Part shown: positions 32,634 through 33,746 of the stretch, in pieces
Numbering within the stretch: position 1 is the stretch's first letter
Layout: every line of letters starts with the position of its first letter
Source: Zhihengliuella salsuginis
Lineage (GTDB): Bacteria > Actinomycetota > Actinomycetes > Actinomycetales > Micrococcaceae
Direction: 5' to 3'
DNA: 33,746 nucleotides
NCBI RefSeq assembly: GCF_014651715.1
Contig: NZ_BMXK01000017.1
Coordinates: forward strand, 1-33,746
Notes under the pieces: generated by a model
The model's input: only the letters and a program-made list of their open reading frames with translations
Database searches by the model: none
Told to the model about the DNA's origin: nothing
Program-made: the position numbers and the translations under genes

Positions 32634-33683
32634 ATGCTTCCAGCCCCCGTCAGTACCCAGGACCCCGCGACGGCCACGGGGCGCCCGCTGAGGTGGGGCG
32701 TCGTCGCCACGGGAACGATCGCCGCGCGCGTCGTAGCGGACCTTGCACTGCTCGACGACGCGATCCTCCAGGCCGTGAGCTCCCGTACCGAGGCGTCCGC
32801 GCGGGCCTTCGCCCGGCGTTTCGGATTCGCGGAGGTGTACTCCGACGCGGAGGACCGGCCCGGGTATGAGCGGCTCTTCGACGATCCCGCCGTCGACGTC
32901 GTCTATATTGCTACGCCGCACGCACAGCATCACGCCGTGGCGATGGCCGCCCTGACGGCGGGCAAGCACGTTCTGTGCGAGAAGCCTTTGGCAATGAACG
33001 CGCGGCAGGCCGGTGAGCTCGCAGATCTGGCGCGGGATCGGGGGCTGTTCCTGATGGAGGCGGTCTGGACGCGTTTCCTGCCGAGCTTCTGCCGCGCGGC
33101 CGAGATCCTGCGCTCCGGGGAGATCGGATCGGCTCAGTGGTTGCAGGCCGATCTGGGGTTCGTTGCACCCGATGACCCTGCCTCGAGGATTCAGGATCCC
33201 GCTGCCGGTGGAGGCGCCCTCCTCGATCTCGCGGTGTACCCCTTGACCTGGGCGCTGGGCGTCTTCGGCGAGCCCAGCGACATCGTGGCCAGGGGCGCCC
33301 TCACGCCGGAAGGCATCGATCGGCAGAACGCCCTCACGCTGACCTACGCGAGCGGAGCCTGCGCGCAGCTGCTCACCTCGATCGGCGCCGACTCTCCGGG
33401 CGAGGCCACCATTGCCGGTACCGAGGGATGGCTGCGCTCCGCGGGCCCCTTGTTCAACCCGCGCGAGCTCGTGATTCAAGCCAAGGGCGGCCCGGCGCGG
33501 ACGGAGCGCTTCGAGGTGCCCGGCAACGGCTTCGGCTACGAGCTGCGAGAGGTGACCCGGTGCCTGCAATCGGGGCTGACCGACAGCCCGTACATGCCGC
33601 CGGCCGAGTCCGTTCGGATGATGGAACTGCTCGATGAGGCGCGGCGGCAGATGGGGATTCGATACGCCAGCGACGCCGACTAG
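32634..33683 (+). CDS. Gfo/Idh/MocA family oxidoreductase
   Basis: A 349-residue NAD(P)-dependent enzyme. The Rossmann start is WGVVATGTIAARVVADL, and the catalytic lysine is in EKPLAMN. The C-terminal alpha/beta domain contains GGGALLDLAVYPLTWAL, which fits the sugar/trans-dihydrodiol dehydrogenase branch. Members oxidise or rearrange sugars and inositols. The ATG at 32634 is chosen for GGAGAGG eight bases upstream; an earlier in-frame ATG at 32574 would add 20 non-conserved residues. Position beside the beta-glucoside operon suggests sugar catabolism, but it may be independent. Confidence 0.9.
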   Translation: MLPAPVSTQDPATATGRPLRWGVVATGTIAARVVADLALLDDAILQAVSSRTEASARAFARRFGFAEVYSDAEDRPGYERLFDDPAVDVVYIATPHAQHHAVAMAALTAGKHVLCEKPLAMNARQAGELADLARDRGLFLMEAVWTRFLPSFCRAAEILRSGEIGSAQWLQADLGFVAPDDPASRIQDPAAGGGALLDLAVYPLTWALGVFGEPSDIVARGALTPEGIDRQNALTLTYASGACAQLLTSIGADSPGEATIAGTEGWLRSAGPLFNPRELVIQAKGGPARTERFEVPGNGFGYELREVTRCLQSGLTDSPYMPPAESVRMMELLDEARRQMGIRYASDAD

Positions 33684-33746
33684 GAGACTGCTGAACTAAT
33701 CGCAGGGTTTAAGGCGCGTCTGCTGGACTTTGCTGCTGGGACATTA
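33684..33746. other. Right end of the window; no feature recognised
   Basis: The last 63 bases hold no stem-loop, promoter or coding start I can support. They are less GC-rich than the genes upstream, which suits an intergenic or boundary region continuing beyond the window. Confidence 0.3.

Noticed and set aside
33684-33746. The less GC-rich right edge as an insertion-sequence end.
   Set aside because: No terminal inverted repeat, target duplication or transposase codons can be seen in 63 bases.
1-33746. CRISPR arrays, tRNA or rRNA genes, integrases and transposases.
   Set aside because: No regularly spaced repeats, cloverleaf-like sequences or recombinase motifs were found on either strand by eye.

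Overview
The window is very GC-rich DNA from an actinobacterium. Gene content (FemX-type ligase, CsoR/CopZ/CopA, a Ceb-like beta-glucoside operon, the DUF6421-like/SDR/threonine aldolase trio), many GTG starts and many apparently leaderless promoters point to Micrococcales, probably Micrococcaceae. That placement is inference; no rRNA or other phylogenetic marker is present. It reads as ordinary chromosome: no transposase, integrase, CRISPR array, tRNA or rRNA was seen. No gap between genes exceeds 300 bases.

Left part (1-11600). After the tail of an unidentified gene comes a minus-strand operon: pxpA (5-oxoprolinase subunit A), then one uninterrupted frame encoding PxpB-PxpC-biotin carboxylase-BCCP, then a FadR-type GntR regulator. 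A perfect TTGTTCAACAA-type operator overlaps the likely pxpA promoter. Divergent from it are an MFS exporter and a MATE exporter that overlap by GTGA. Then come a VanZ-like protein and a flavin split-barrel protein (minus), a lone AAA+ ATPase (plus), and a convergent mmuP-mmuM pair for S-methylmethionine uptake and methyl transfer to homocysteine.

Middle part (13100-21900). Two small membrane proteins end at a good intrinsic terminator. A CGNR zinc-finger regulator diverges from an EamA exporter, with repeated TGTCA half-sites between them. A translationally coupled GSCFA/SGNH hydrolase pair follows, then two overlapping small membrane proteins. The copper operon csoR-copZ-copA (minus) has two CsoR-like palindromes at its promoter and a terminator-like, multi-hairpin spacer between copZ and copA.

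Right part (21900-33746). A three-gene ATGA-coupled operon (DUF6421-like protein, SDR oxidoreductase, threonine aldolase) diverges from a FemX-like peptidoglycan bridge ligase. A cellobiose/beta-glucoside operon follows: two identical AGAGAGCGCTCTCT palindromes bracket a consensus promoter, then come a solute-binding lipoprotein, two permeases, a GH1 beta-glucosidase, a LacI/CebR-like repressor and a Gfo/Idh/MocA oxidoreductase. The lipoprotein and permeases import the sugar, the glucosidase cleaves it, and the repressor probably reads the palindromes.

The points most worth following up are the fused PxpB-PxpC-BC-BCCP frame (the domain set of urea carboxylase in a different order), the copZ-copA attenuator-like spacer, the leaderless seven-codon ORF overlapping the lacI start, and the coupled DUF6421-like trio.
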